Position numbers and translations under genes: made by a program
Part shown: one piece after another, positions 18,402 to 26,061 of the stretch
Layout of the letters: the number at the start of each line of letters is the position of its first letter
Position numbering within the stretch: position 1 is the stretch's first letter
The notes under the pieces: model-generated
Databases searched by the model: none
The model's input: the letters and a program-made list of their open reading frames with translations, nothing else
Told to the model about the DNA's origin: nothing
Assembly: GCA_017882925.1 (NCBI GenBank)
Contig: JADGOM010000026.1
Location: forward strand, 1 to 40,806
Length of the DNA: 40,806 bases
Direction: 5' to 3'
Source: Acidimicrobiia bacterium
GTDB taxonomy: Bacteria; Actinomycetota; Acidimicrobiia; IMCC26256; Chersky-534

Positions 18402-19925
18402 TCACGGGGCGTCGACGCGGGGGAAGAGGGCGGTGCCCTTCTCGAGCGGGCTACCGGCGGGGAGGCCGCCCCAGGCCGCGGCGTCGGGGAGGCGGGCGTC
18501 CTCGGGCCGGCCGGGGAGCCCGAGCCGCGACCAGAGGGCCGCGGCCGCGTTCGGGATGAGCGGCGACGCGAGCAGCGTGACCACCCGCAGCGTCTCCAGA
18601 CAGTCGCCGACGACGGCCGCCACCGCGTCGGTGTCGCCGGCCTTCTGCCGCGCCCACGGCTGCTGCTCCTCGATGTAGGCGTTGGCCGCGCCGATCAGCT
18701 CCCACACCGCACCGAAGCCGTCGGAGAAGTTGTACGACTCGAGCTCGACGGTGAGCGTGGTGAACGCCGCCGCGGCAGCCTCCCGCAGCGGGCCGTCGGC
18801 CCGGGTCGCGGGCACGACACCCCCGCAGTAGTTGACCGCCATGTTGAGGACCCGGCTCGCGAGGTTGCCGAAGTTGTTGGCGAGATCCGCGTTGTAGCGG
18901 GCCAGCATCGCCTCGTAGCTGAAGTCGCCGTCGGGCCCGAAGCGCTGGTCGGCGAGGAAGAAGTAGCGGAAGCCGTCGACGCCGAAATCGGCGACGAGGT
19001 CGGCCGGCGCGATCTGGTTGAGCGCGGTCTTGCTCATCTTCTCGCCCCCCACGAGCAGGAAGCCGTGGATCGCCTCGCGGTGCGGGGGCAGCTCACCCGC
19101 CGACATCAGCATCGCGGGCCAGTAGACGGCGTGGAACCGGAGGATGTCCTTGGCCAGCACGTGGTTCACGACCGGCCAGTAGCGGTTGAACTGCTCGACG
19201 TCGGTGCCGTAGCCGATGGCGGTGCAGTAGTTGATGAGCGCGTCGAACCACACGTACGAGACGTGCTTCTCGTCCCACGGGATCGGTACACCCCACGAGA
19301 TCGACGTGCGGGAGACCGAGAAGTCGCGCAGCCCCTGCTTGATGAAGCCGATCGCCTCGTTGCGCTTCCCCGGGGGAACGATCGCGTCGGGAGTGTTCTC
19401 GTAGTACTCGAGCAGGCGGTCCTCGAACCGGGACAGCCTGAAGAAGTAGTTCTCCTCGACGACGAGCTCCACCGGCCGCAGGTGGATCGGGCACAACCCG
19501 TCGACGAGCTCCTCTTCCGTGTAATACGCCTCGCACGACACGCAGTAGCGGCCCTCGTAGGTGCCGAGCTCGATGTCGCCCGCGTCGTAGACCCGCTGGA
19601 GCATCGTCTGCACGGCCAGGTAGTGCCGGGGCTCGGTGGTACGGATGAAGTCGGTGTTCGAGATGTCGAGGAGCTCCCAAGCGTCACGGAAGGTCTGGCT
19701 CACGCGGTCGGCGAACTCGAGCGGGGTGAGACCCTCGCCCTCGGCCGCACGTTGGATCTTGAGGCCGTGTTCGTCGGTGCCGGTGAGGAACACCACGTCG
19801 TCGCCCCAGAGGCGCCGCCACCGGGCCATGGTGTCGGCCGCGATCGTCGAGTAGGCGTGCCCGATATGGGGGGCGGCGTTGACGTAGTAGATCGGCGTCG
19901 TGATGAAGAACGGCTGTCCGGGCAC
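18402..19925 (-). CDS. metG: Methionyl-tRNA synthetase
   Basis: This class I synthetase charges tRNA-Met. It has 507 residues, the short form without the C-terminal tRNA-binding EMAP domain, as in mycobacteria. HIGH is at 20-23 (AAPHIGHAYS) and KMSKT at 296-300 (GGEKMSKT). A single zinc knuckle has Cys128-x2-Cys131 and Cys145-x2-His148. ISWGVPIPWDEKHVSYVWFDAL lies about 209-230, followed by the anticodon-binding helical domain (ARYNADLANNFGNLASR). The start is GTG at 19925, 6 bases after TAGCCT. It is divergent from the AbrB-type regulator. Confidence 0.98.
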   Translation of the reverse strand: MPGQPFFITTPIYYVNAAPHIGHAYSTIAADTMARWRRLWGDDVVFLTGTDEHGLKIQRAAEGEGLTPLEFADRVSQTFRDAWELLDISNTDFIRTTEPRHYLAVQTMLQRVYDAGDIELGTYEGRYCVSCEAYYTEEELVDGLCPIHLRPVELVVEENYFFRLSRFEDRLLEYYENTPDAIVPPGKRNEAIGFIKQGLRDFSVSRTSISWGVPIPWDEKHVSYVWFDALINYCTAIGYGTDVEQFNRYWPVVNHVLAKDILRFHAVYWPAMLMSAGELPPHREAIHGFLLVGGEKMSKTALNQIAPADLVADFGVDGFRYFFLADQRFGPDGDFSYEAMLARYNADLANNFGNLASRVLNMAVNYCGGVVPATRADGPLREAAAAAFTTLTVELESYNFSDGFGAVWELIGAANAYIEEQQPWARQKAGDTDAVAAVVGDCLETLRVVTLLASPLIPNAAAALWSRLGLPGRPEDARLPDAAAWGGLPAGSPLEKGTALFPRVDAP

Positions 19926-19931
19926 GCGCCT

Positions 19932-19937
19932 AGGCTA
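19932..19937 (-). promoter_or_regulatory. Leaderless-type -10 (TAGCCT) for metG
   Basis: TAGCCT on the minus strand is followed by AGGCGC and then the metG GTG. This 6-base spacing puts the transcription start at the start codon. There is no Shine-Dalgarno. Confidence 0.5.
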
Positions 19938-19987
19938 ACCAGACGGCATCGACCGCCCCCCGCCGTTTGGCGGGACGAGGAGCTCCC

Positions 19988-20239
19988 GTGAAGTCGCTCG
20001 GCATCGCGCGCAAGGTCGACTCGTTGGGCCGCATCGTCCTCCCGGCGGAGTTGCGCAAGCTCCTCGACATCACCGACGGCGACTTCGTCGAGATCTTCGT
20101 CGACGGCGACCACATCGTCCTCGCGAAGCTCGAGGAGCACTGCGTCTTCTGCGGGGCCATCACCGAGCTGCGCGAGTTCGAGTCGAAGCTCGTCTGCCAG
20201 ACCTGCGTCACCCGCCTCACCGGCACGCCGTCGGCCTAG
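19988..20239 (+). CDS. AbrB/SpoVT-type DNA-binding protein with C-terminal zinc ribbon
   Basis: This 83-residue protein has an N-terminal AbrB swapped-hairpin domain, very close to the Bacillus AbrB start (KSLGIARKVDSLGRIVLPAE, then LRKLLDITDGDFVEIFVDGDHIVL). A C-terminal Cys4 knuckle follows (CVFCG at about 52-56 and CQTCVTRL at about 71-78), which classical AbrB lacks. A dimeric transcriptional regulator is likely; targets are unknown. The GTG at 19988 was chosen because GAGGAG lies 5 bases upstream. It is divergent from metG and its TAG shares bases with the rsmI stop. Confidence 0.85.
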   Translation: MKSLGIARKVDSLGRIVLPAELRKLLDITDGDFVEIFVDGDHIVLAKLEEHCVFCGAITELREFESKLVCQTCVTRLTGTPSA

Positions 20240-21150
20240 CCGCCGAGCGGCCGGTCGAGGGACCCGCGCCCGCGGCCGGTCGAGGGACGCAGCGGGATCA
20301 CGAGGTCGTAGGCGCGGCGCTTCGGGATCCCGAACCGGCGGGCCACCGACGCCGCCGCGTCGCGCCCTGACGCGCCGGCCTCGAGCTCGGTGCGCAGCGC
20401 GCCGACGATGACGTCGTCATCGACCACCACCTCCACGACCGGAGCCGGCGCGATCACGAGCACGTACTCCCCACGCGGCGCGATCGCGCGCACGTGGAGC
20501 GCCGCGTCGGCGAGCGTGCCGCGCCACGTCTCCTCGTGCAGCTTGGTGAGCTCACGCGCCAGCGCCACCCGCCGGTCGCCCGCGCAGACCTCGAGCAGGT
20601 CGCCGAGCGTCGCGGGCACGCGGTGTGGCGACTCGAACATCACGACGGTGCAGTCCGCGGCGGCGATCGCCGCGAGTCGCTCGGCCCGTTCCCGGCCCTT
20701 GCGCGGGAGGAACCCCTCGAACGTGAAGCGCGCCGCGGGCAGGCCAGACAGCGCGAGCGCGGTGAGCACGGAGCTCGGGCCCGGCACGACCTCGACCGGG
20801 AGGCCGGCGTCGACGCACGCGGCCACCAGCCGCTCCCCCGGGTCGGAGATGACGGGCATGCCCGCGTCGCTCACGTAGACGACGGTCTTCCCGGCCGTCA
20901 CCGCGTCGACGACCTCGCGTGCCGACTCGCGCTCGTTGTGCTCGTGGATCGCGACCATCCGGCCCGCGGCCGGGATGCCCTCGTGCGACAGAAGCTTGCG
21001 GGTGCGGCGGGTGTCCTCGGCCGCGAGGACGTCGGCCGTCCGCAACGCCTCGACCGCGCGGGGCGACAGGTCGCCGAGGTTGCCGATCGGCGTCGCGACG
21101 AGGACGAGCCGGCCGGGCGGCACCGCGTCCGAAGGCCTCCGGCCGGTCAC
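20236..21150 (-). CDS. rsmI: 16S rRNA (cytidine-2'-O)-methyltransferase RsmI
   Basis: RsmI 2'-O-methylates C1402 of 16S rRNA (E. coli numbering) in the decoding centre. The 304-residue protein is a tetrapyrrole-methylase-fold enzyme with VLVATPIGNLGDLSPRAVE (about 16-34), AAEDTRRTRKLLSH (about 43-56), HEHNERESA, YVSDAGMPVISDPG, VPGPSSVLTALALSG, FEGFLPRKG and FESPHRVPATL. A C-terminal helical extension ends in an Arg/Gly-rich tail. The GTG at 21150 overlaps the DUF192 stop as GTGA. The stop (TAG at 20236-20238) overlaps the convergent AbrB-type gene's TAG, the two sharing CTAG. Confidence 0.96.
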   Translation of the reverse strand: MTGRRPSDAVPPGRLVLVATPIGNLGDLSPRAVEALRTADVLAAEDTRRTRKLLSHEGIPAAGRMVAIHEHNERESAREVVDAVTAGKTVVYVSDAGMPVISDPGERLVAACVDAGLPVEVVPGPSSVLTALALSGLPAARFTFEGFLPRKGRERAERLAAIAAADCTVVMFESPHRVPATLGDLLEVCAGDRRVALARELTKLHEETWRGTLADAALHVRAIAPRGEYVLVIAPAPVVEVVVDDDVIVGALRTELEAGASGRDAAASVARRFGIPKRRAYDLVIPLRPSTGRGRGSLDRPLGG

Positions 21151-21476
21151 TGCCGCACTTCGAGTGCGTCACCCGCGCGCAGGCTCCACCGGTCGAAGGC
21201 GCCCGCCTGGGCCTCGACGACGAACCGGGTGTGGCGCACGAGCGGCGCGATCCGCCACGGGCGCAGCGTGCACGTCCGCAGGACCCGGCCGTCGCGGTCG
21301 CAGAACGCGACGTCGAGCGGGAAGCGCATCCGGAGCGTGTGGACGTGACGGCAGGGCCGCAGGACGAGCGCGCCCTCGAACGAGTCGCGCCCGAGGAGGC
21401 CCCGCCGGCGTGACCTCCCGGTGTCGGCCACCTCTGCGGCCGCAAGCACGTCGCCGTCGCGCACCAGCCAGGCCAT
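21147..21476 (-). CDS. DUF192 family protein
   Basis: This 109-residue protein has the DUF192 pattern: GLLGRDSFEGALVL, a central MRFPLDVAFCDRDGRVL strand pair (family norm MKNTLIPLDIIFID), PW-containing loop and a final FVVEAQAG...LRAGDALEV. The family is small, often secreted in other phyla, and of unproven function. This copy has no signal peptide and so is cytoplasmic. It begins 4 bases after the ychF stop and its own stop overlaps rsmI as GTGA, so the three genes form a tight unit. Confidence 0.82.
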   Translation of the reverse strand: MAWLVRDGDVLAAAEVADTGRSRRRGLLGRDSFEGALVLRPCRHVHTLRMRFPLDVAFCDRDGRVLRTCTLRPWRIAPLVRHTRFVVEAQAGAFDRWSLRAGDALEVRQ

Positions 21477-21480
21477 CGGG

Positions 21481-22539
21481 TTAGATGTTGAACCGGATCT
21501 CGAGGACGTCGCCGTCGGCGACCTCGTAGTCCTTTCCTTCGACCCGGAGCTTGCCCAGGTCCTTGGCCTTGTTCCACGAGCCGATCTCGAGCAACTCGTC
21601 CCAGTGGATGACCTCGGCCCGGATGAAGCCCCGCTGCAGGTCGGAGTGGATCACCCCCGCGCACTCGGGTGCCTTCGCGCCGGCCCGGAACGTCCAGGCC
21701 CGGCTCTCCTTGTCACCCGTGGTGAGGAAGGTGCGCCGGCCGAGCAGGTGGTACGCGGCCGCGGCGACGCGGGGCACGACACCGGCACCCAGGCCGAGCC
21801 CGTCGAGCAGCTCGGCCCGCTCCTCGGGATCGAGTCGGGCCGCCTCGGCTTCGAGCTGCACGCACACCGGGAGAGCGTTCGCGCCGAACGGTGCCGCGAT
21901 CTCGTCGGCCCGGTCGAGCTGATCGTCGCCGATGTTGACGACGACGAGCACCGGCTTGTCGGTGAGCAGGAAGATCGGCGCGAGGAGGGCGCGCTCGTCG
22001 GCGTCGAGATCCGAGCGGTAGAGCGGGATGCCCTCCCCCAGCGCCGCCTGCGCGCGCTCGAGCGCGGCGATCTCGGCCCCGAGGCTCTTGTCGCCCTTGG
22101 CCGCGCGCGACTGCCGGTAGTGGCGGGCCTCGACCGACGCGAGGTCGGAGAGCACGAGCTCCAGCTCGAGCGTGAGCAGATCCGACTCGGGGTCGGAATC
22201 GCCGGGGACCGACGGGTCCTCGAAGGCCCGCAGGACGAACAGGATCGCGTCGCAGTCGCGCAGCGCGCCGAGGAAGCGGTTGCCGAGGCCCTCGCCGCTG
22301 TTGGCCCCCTTCACCAGTGCGGCGATGTCGACCACTTCGACCCCGGTGTGGACGACCTTCTGGCTCTGGGACATCGCGGCGAGCAGGTCGAGCCGCTCGT
22401 CGGGCACCTGGGCCACGCCCTGGGCGCTCTCCATCGTGGAGAACGGGTGGGGGGCGACGAGCGTCTCACCGCCGGTCAGCGCGTTGAACAGACTGCTCTT
22501 GCCCGAGTTGGGAAGGCCGACGAGGCCGAGATGCTCCAT
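21481..22539 (-). CDS. ychF: Ribosome-associated ATPase YchF (OLA1 family)
   Basis: YchF is an Obg-related P-loop protein that prefers ATP, associates with ribosomes and responds to oxidative stress. The 352-residue protein has Walker A GLPNSGKSS (8-16), VEVVDIAALVKGA (switch II/G3 equivalent), VVVNIGDDQLD in place of the GTP-specific NKxD, the coiled-coil region (about 115-165) and the C-terminal TGS domain (IHSDLQRGFIRAEVI, VEGKDYEVADGDVLEIRFNI). The ATG at 22539 is preceded by TACCCT-N7. It is first in the ychF-DUF192-rsmI string. Confidence 0.97.
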   Translation of the reverse strand: MEHLGLVGLPNSGKSSLFNALTGGETLVAPHPFSTMESAQGVAQVPDERLDLLAAMSQSQKVVHTGVEVVDIAALVKGANSGEGLGNRFLGALRDCDAILFVLRAFEDPSVPGDSDPESDLLTLELELVLSDLASVEARHYRQSRAAKGDKSLGAEIAALERAQAALGEGIPLYRSDLDADERALLAPIFLLTDKPVLVVVNIGDDQLDRADEIAAPFGANALPVCVQLEAEAARLDPEERAELLDGLGLGAGVVPRVAAAAYHLLGRRTFLTTGDKESRAWTFRAGAKAPECAGVIHSDLQRGFIRAEVIHWDELLEIGSWNKAKDLGKLRVEGKDYEVADGDVLEIRFNI

Positions 22540-22546
22540 TGCCGCC

Positions 22547-22552
22547 AGGGTA
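22547..22552 (-). promoter_or_regulatory. Leaderless-type -10 (TACCCT) for ychF
   Basis: TACCCT on the minus strand is followed by GGCGGCA and then the ychF ATG, a 7-base spacing. No Shine-Dalgarno is present. Confidence 0.5.
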
Positions 22553-22636
22553 TCGAAGGGCCCTCACCGGTCCCGGCGGGCCCCGGGTCCGCGGAGACGC
22601 GCCCGACCGGCCGGGAGCACCGACCCGGCGGTCGGC

Positions 22637-22642
22637 TACGAT
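22637..22642 (+). promoter_or_regulatory. Possible -10 (TACGAT) for bL37 gene
   Basis: TACGAT fits TANNNT and would give a leader of about 60 bases. That leader contains a 7-bp hairpin (CGCGTCG-CCTGGC-CGACGCG, 22658-22677) before the ribosome site. The -35 is unclear. Confidence 0.4.
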
Positions 22643-22707
22643 CCTCCGGTTCCCGCACGCGTCGCCTGGCCGACGCGCGCACCGATTCCCGCCCTCGAGG
22701 ACCTCCG

Positions 22708-22794
22708 ATGAGCAAGAAGACCAAGAAGCGCAAGCTCCGGGCCCGCCGCAACAAGGCGAACCACGGCAAGCGTCCCCTCGTCGGCCGCCGGTAA
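22708..22794 (+). CDS. Tiny basic protein, probable large-subunit ribosomal protein bL37
   Basis: This 28-residue protein is almost entirely Lys/Arg (MSKKTKKRKLRARR...), with the segment KANHGKRP. As I recall, that segment is characteristic of bL37, the 24-residue 50S protein found in mycobacterial ribosome structures. A good ribosome site (GAGG, 7 bases before the ATG) supports translation. It is monocistronic on the plus strand between minus-strand ychF and fetB. The final LVGRR extends beyond the mycobacterial C-terminus. If it is not bL37, it is still very likely an RNA-binding protein. Confidence 0.65.
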   Translation: MSKKTKKRKLRARRNKANHGKRPLVGRR

Positions 22795-22814
22795 TCCCGG
22801 GCGCCCGACCGCCG

Positions 22815-22831
22815 CCGCGTCCCGGCCGCGG
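22815..22831. terminator. Weak hairpin between bL37 and fetB stops
   Basis: CCGCG (22815-22819) and CGCGG (22827-22831) form a 5-bp stem with a 7-base loop in the 54-base convergent gap. A perfect 10-base palindrome CGGGCGCCCG lies just before it. Confidence 0.35.
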
Positions 22832-22848
22832 ATCGCCACCCCGGGCCG

Positions 22849-23628
22849 TCAGTCGGCCTTGCGGGTGAGCTGCACGGCCCGGTGATCCGACGTGAAGAGC
22901 CGTCGGGCGACACCCAGGCCGACGATCGACGTCGTCGTCGCCACCGAGGCGAGCACCACGTACATCACCGCGATCTGCACCCGAACCGCGTCGAGCGGGT
23001 CGGCCCCCGCGAGGATCAGCCCCGTCATCGCGCCGGGGAGGAAGATGATCCCCACCGCCTTGGTCGTCTCGATCTGCGGGATCAACGCGCTGCGGATGCT
23101 GGACCGTACGTAGGGCTGCGCGGCATCGTGCGCCGACTGGCCGAGCGCGAGCCGCGCCTCCACCTCGGGCCGCTTGTCCCGCAGCTCCTCGTAGACGCGC
23201 CGGCCGACCAGCACCGTGGCCGCCAGCGAGTTGCCGACGATGAGACCCGACAACGGAACCACCGTGCGGGCGTCGATCGGGAACACCTGCAGGCCGAGGA
23301 GCACCCCGAGCGTGACCGCGAGCGACGCGCTGAAGGCGACGAGCGCGAGAGGGAGCACACCCGGGACGTCGCGCGCGCGGAGCCACACGGTGAGCGACGC
23401 GAACACGACCATGCCCCCGACCCAGAGCCACGACCAGCCGAGAGACCGGTTGGGAGCGAGGATGAAGTGCAGCGCCACGCCGACCAGCACGAGTTGCACG
23501 GCCGCCCGCAGGCTGGACCACAACAACGTGCGTTCCACCCCGAGCCGCTGCCATGCCGAGATGCCGAGCGCGATCGCGACGAGCGCGGCGGAGATGCCCA
23601 GGCCGGACCAACCGATGTCGCTGTTCAC
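22849..23628 (-). CDS. fetB: FetB-type ABC transporter permease (UPF0014)
   Basis: This 259-residue polytopic membrane protein belongs to the UPF0014/FetB (YbbM) family. Together with ATPase FetA it exports iron and protects E. coli from oxidative stress. It has about seven hydrophobic segments. Family landmarks include VPLSGLIVGNSLAATVLVGRR, the conserved PQIETTKAVGIIFLPGAMTG loop, and LAGADPLDAVRVQIAVMY. The GTG at 23628 overlaps the fetA stop as GTGA (23625-23628), so subunit synthesis is coupled. Substrate specificity is inferred from the family only. Confidence 0.92.
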   Translation of the reverse strand: MNSDIGWSGLGISAALVAIALGISAWQRLGVERTLLWSSLRAAVQLVLVGVALHFILAPNRSLGWSWLWVGGMVVFASLTVWLRARDVPGVLPLALVAFSASLAVTLGVLLGLQVFPIDARTVVPLSGLIVGNSLAATVLVGRRVYEELRDKRPEVEARLALGQSAHDAAQPYVRSSIRSALIPQIETTKAVGIIFLPGAMTGLILAGADPLDAVRVQIAVMYVVLASVATTTSIVGLGVARRLFTSDHRAVQLTRKAD

Positions 23629-24362
23629 GGCTCACCACGCTCCTCGGCGGTCGCCGCGCCGCCGAGGAAGTCCCGGACGGCCGGCGGGGCGGTGCTCGTC
23701 AAGGTGGCCGGCTCGCCCACATGGGCCACCCGCCCGCCGATGAGGACGATCACGTGGTCGGCGATGCGCGCCATCTGGGCGAGGTCGTGGCTCACCCACA
23801 GGATCGGGATGTCGTCGTCGGCGAGGCGCCGGGCCAACCGCTCCAGCCCGAGCGTCGCGGGCTGGTCGAGCGCGGACGTGGGCTCGTCCATCAGCAGCAC
23901 GTCGGGCTTCGTGGCGAGGGTACGGGCCAGGCACACGCGTTGCTGCTCACCGCCGGAGAGCTCGGTGGCCGGCCGGTCGAGGAACGCCGGATCGAGCAGG
24001 CAGCGGGCCAGGATCTCCGCCGCCTCCGCGTCGGGGAGGCCGGGCTGCGCGACCTGGAGGTTGTCGCGCACCGTGCCCGGGAACGGGGTGGGCTGCTGGA
24101 ACACCATGCCGACGCGCCGCCGGAGCGCGAGGACGTCGAGCGTCGCGGTGTCCTGGCCGTCGAGGCGCACGGTGCCGGCGTCGGGGACGTCGAGCCGGTT
24201 GCAGACCCGCAGGAGCGTCGACTTCCCCGCGCCCGACGGCCCGACCACGACCGTGATGCCGTGGGCCGGCACCGTGAGGGATACGGCGTCGAGCCGCGGG
24301 GCGGCCGCGGTCCTGCCGTCGACGCGGACCGCTTCGAACTCGAAGAGCGGGCGGGGGTCCAC
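23625..24362 (-). CDS. fetA: FetA-type ABC transporter ATP-binding protein
   Basis: This is a 245-residue ABC ATPase with Walker A GPSGAGKST (about 41-49), Q-loop VGMVFQQPTPFPGTV (about 87-101), signature LSGGEQQR (about 140-147), Walker B VLLMDEPTSALD (about 160-171) and H-loop VSHD. Its pairing with fetB makes it the ATPase of that exporter. The GTG at 24362 was chosen because it starts the domain (VDPRPLFEFEAVRVDG) and lies 2 bases after the thioesterase stop. Longer in-frame extensions upstream run through the thioesterase gene and are not real. Confidence 0.93.
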   Translation of the reverse strand: MDPRPLFEFEAVRVDGRTAAAPRLDAVSLTVPAHGITVVVGPSGAGKSTLLRVCNRLDVPDAGTVRLDGQDTATLDVLALRRRVGMVFQQPTPFPGTVRDNLQVAQPGLPDAEAAEILARCLLDPAFLDRPATELSGGEQQRVCLARTLATKPDVLLMDEPTSALDQPATLGLERLARRLADDDIPILWVSHDLAQMARIADHVIVLIGGRVAHVGEPATLTSTAPPAVRDFLGGAATAEERGEP

Positions 24363-24364
24363 GG

Positions 24365-25165
24365 TCAGAGGCGATCGAGGAGCAGTGATTGCGTGGCGCG
24401 GCCGATCCGGCCCTGCTCGTCGTACAGGGCCGCCTCCGCGAAGCCCGAGCCGTTGGGACCGACGACGGTGTGGGCGTCGATGCCGACCCAGTCGGACACC
24501 GGCGGCCGCGCCACGGTGACCGTGAGGTCGGGGTTGATGAAGAGGTAGCCGCCCCAGGGCAGCGCGCTGCCCAGCCCGTTGGAGAAGTCGGAAGCGGCCG
24601 CGACGCGCGAGAACGGCGTGACCGGTTCCCCCGCGACCACCGCGTCGCGGAGCCGGAGCCACATCGCCGCCCGGCCGGGCCGGCCGAACGCGCCGTGGGC
24701 CAGCGCGACGTCGAACGCGCCGAAGAAGTCGACCGACCCGCCCCCGAAACCGGCGGAGTCGAAGGGCCGGGACTCCGCGGGACCGGGCTCCATCACGTCG
24801 CCGACCATCACCGCGTCGTCGACGGGCAGCGGGGCCTGGCGGATGCGGAGCGCGCGGGCGCGCACCACATCCGTCCCGCCGCCCCGAACCACCGCGTCGA
24901 GGAGTTGCACCTTCCTGCCCGGGCGCGTCAGCTCGACGTCGACGGTCAGGGGCTCGAGCGGCACCGGCCGCAGCAGCTCGATCGTGAGGCGACTCAGGAG
25001 GATCTCCGACCCGGGCTCGAAGCCGCCCAGCACGTGGGCCAGGAGCGCTGCCGGCGCACCGCCGTGCATCGCGTCCGGATCCCACGGGCCGCGGGTCAGA
25101 CCGCTCGGCACGAAGCGGCGGCCGTCCCGGGTGAAGAGCGGCTCGGCGACGGCGTTGGGATCCAC
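24365..25165 (-). CDS. Acyl-CoA thioesterase family protein (double hotdog, TesB-like)
   Basis: This 266-residue protein has two hotdog halves. The first carries the GPWDPDAMHGGAPAALLAHVL helix and an LSRLTIELLRPVP strand, typical of thioesterase-superfamily proteins. The second contains ASDFSNGLGSALPWGGYLFINPDLTV and ends with EAALYDEQGRIGRATQSLLL. The expected reaction is hydrolysis of acyl-CoA; substrate unknown. It lies first in a three-gene string with fetA and fetB. The GTG at 25165 is preceded by TAGCGT-N6. Why a thioesterase is linked to an iron-type exporter is unclear. Confidence 0.82.
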   Translation of the reverse strand: MDPNAVAEPLFTRDGRRFVPSGLTRGPWDPDAMHGGAPAALLAHVLGGFEPGSEILLSRLTIELLRPVPLEPLTVDVELTRPGRKVQLLDAVVRGGGTDVVRARALRIRQAPLPVDDAVMVGDVMEPGPAESRPFDSAGFGGGSVDFFGAFDVALAHGAFGRPGRAAMWLRLRDAVVAGEPVTPFSRVAAASDFSNGLGSALPWGGYLFINPDLTVTVARPPVSDWVGIDAHTVVGPNGSGFAEAALYDEQGRIGRATQSLLLDRL

Positions 25166-25171
25166 GCGCGC

Positions 25172-25177
25172 ACGCTA
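25172..25177 (-). promoter_or_regulatory. Leaderless-type -10 (TAGCGT) for thioesterase-fetA-fetB
   Basis: TAGCGT on the minus strand is followed by GCGCGC and the GTG at 25165. Immediately upstream, a 7+7 bp inverted repeat with a 6-base spacer (CCCGGGT/ACCCGGG, 25184-25203) overlaps the spacer between -10 and -35, so it could be an operator. Confidence 0.5.
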
Positions 25178-25280
25178 CCGAACCCCGGGTCCGCGAACCC
25201 GGGAACCGCGGCCCCGTCCGCGTCGTCGGACACTCCAGCAGGTGGGCCGCGGGCCCGCCGACGTCGCACAGGAGAACCCG

Positions 25281-26036
25281 ATGCATCCACGACTGGCCGG
25301 CGCGACCGCGCTCGGCGCCCTCGTCATCCTGGCCGCCGGTTGCGGCACCGCCGGGGCCACACCCGTCGACCGGGCCGCACCCTCGGCCCGAGTCGCCGCG
25401 TCGACGTCGACCAAGGGTGCGGGGACCATCGACGCGCGGGGCACCGGGATCCTCCAGGGGACCCCCAACGTCCTCGAGGTGTCGATCGGCGTGTCCACCA
25501 CCGCCGACACCGCCCAGGCCGCGCTGCAACGGGCCAACGAGGAATCAGGCCAGGTGATCGCGCGCCTGAAGGGCGCGGGCGTGGCCGCCACCGACATCCA
25601 GACCCGCGACTTCTCCATCTACCCGGGCTACGACAGCACCCGGAAGCGGTTCACCTACTCGGTCTCCAACTCGGTCGACGCGAAGCTGCGCGACCTCCTG
25701 AAGGCCGGCGCCATCCTCGACGACGTCGCCTCCGGGGTCGGCAACGACATCCGGATCCAGGGCGTCTCGTTCTCGTTCGCCGACAACAGCGCCCTCTTGG
25801 CGGGCGCGCGCACCGACGCGGTGGAGCAGGCCCACGAGCAGGCCCAGCAGCTCGCGCACGCCGCCGGGGTGAAGCTCGGCCGGGTGACGTCGATCACCGA
25901 GGACGACGGCGGTCTCACCACGCCGGCGGGTACCACGAAGCTCGCGCAGAGCGACGCCGCGGGCGCGCCGGTCCCGATCGAGCCGGGCTCGGAGTCGGTG
26001 AGCGTCGCGGTGCACGTGGTCTACGCGATCGGTTGA
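25281..26036 (+). CDS. SIMPL-domain (DUF541) lipoprotein
   Basis: This 251-residue exported lipoprotein has a signal peptide with VILAAGC (lipid Cys near residue 21). A SIMPL/DUF541 domain follows, starting with the typical IDARGTGILQGTPNVLEVSIGV and continuing with TRDFSIYPGYD and a GVSFSFAD...ARTDAVEQAHEQAQQLAHAAGVKLG helix before the final strand VAVHVVYAIG. SIMPL proteins include oxidative-stress (YggE) and membrane-signalling members; the role here is unknown. The ATG at 25281 has AGGAG 7 bases upstream. It is divergent from the thioesterase-fetAB string, whose promoter it may share. Confidence 0.87.
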   Translation: MHPRLAGATALGALVILAAGCGTAGATPVDRAAPSARVAASTSTKGAGTIDARGTGILQGTPNVLEVSIGVSTTADTAQAALQRANEESGQVIARLKGAGVAATDIQTRDFSIYPGYDSTRKRFTYSVSNSVDAKLRDLLKAGAILDDVASGVGNDIRIQGVSFSFADNSALLAGARTDAVEQAHEQAQQLAHAAGVKLGRVTSITEDDGGLTTPAGTTKLAQSDAAGAPVPIEPGSESVSVAVHVVYAIG

Positions 26037-26048
26037 CGGGCCAGGACC

Positions 26049-26054
26049 TAGAGT
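26049..26054 (+). promoter_or_regulatory. Leaderless-type -10 (TAGAGT) for enoyl-CoA hydratase-like gene
   Basis: TAGAGT is followed by CCGCCGC and the GTG at 26062 (7-base spacing), 12 bases after the preceding stop. No Shine-Dalgarno is present. Confidence 0.5.
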
Positions 26055-26061
26055 CCGCCGC

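Noticed and set aside
23625-25529. FetA as a 634-residue protein with a long N-terminal extension
   Set aside because: The extension overlaps the whole thioesterase gene in another frame and is low-complexity. The ABC domain starts at the GTG at 24362.
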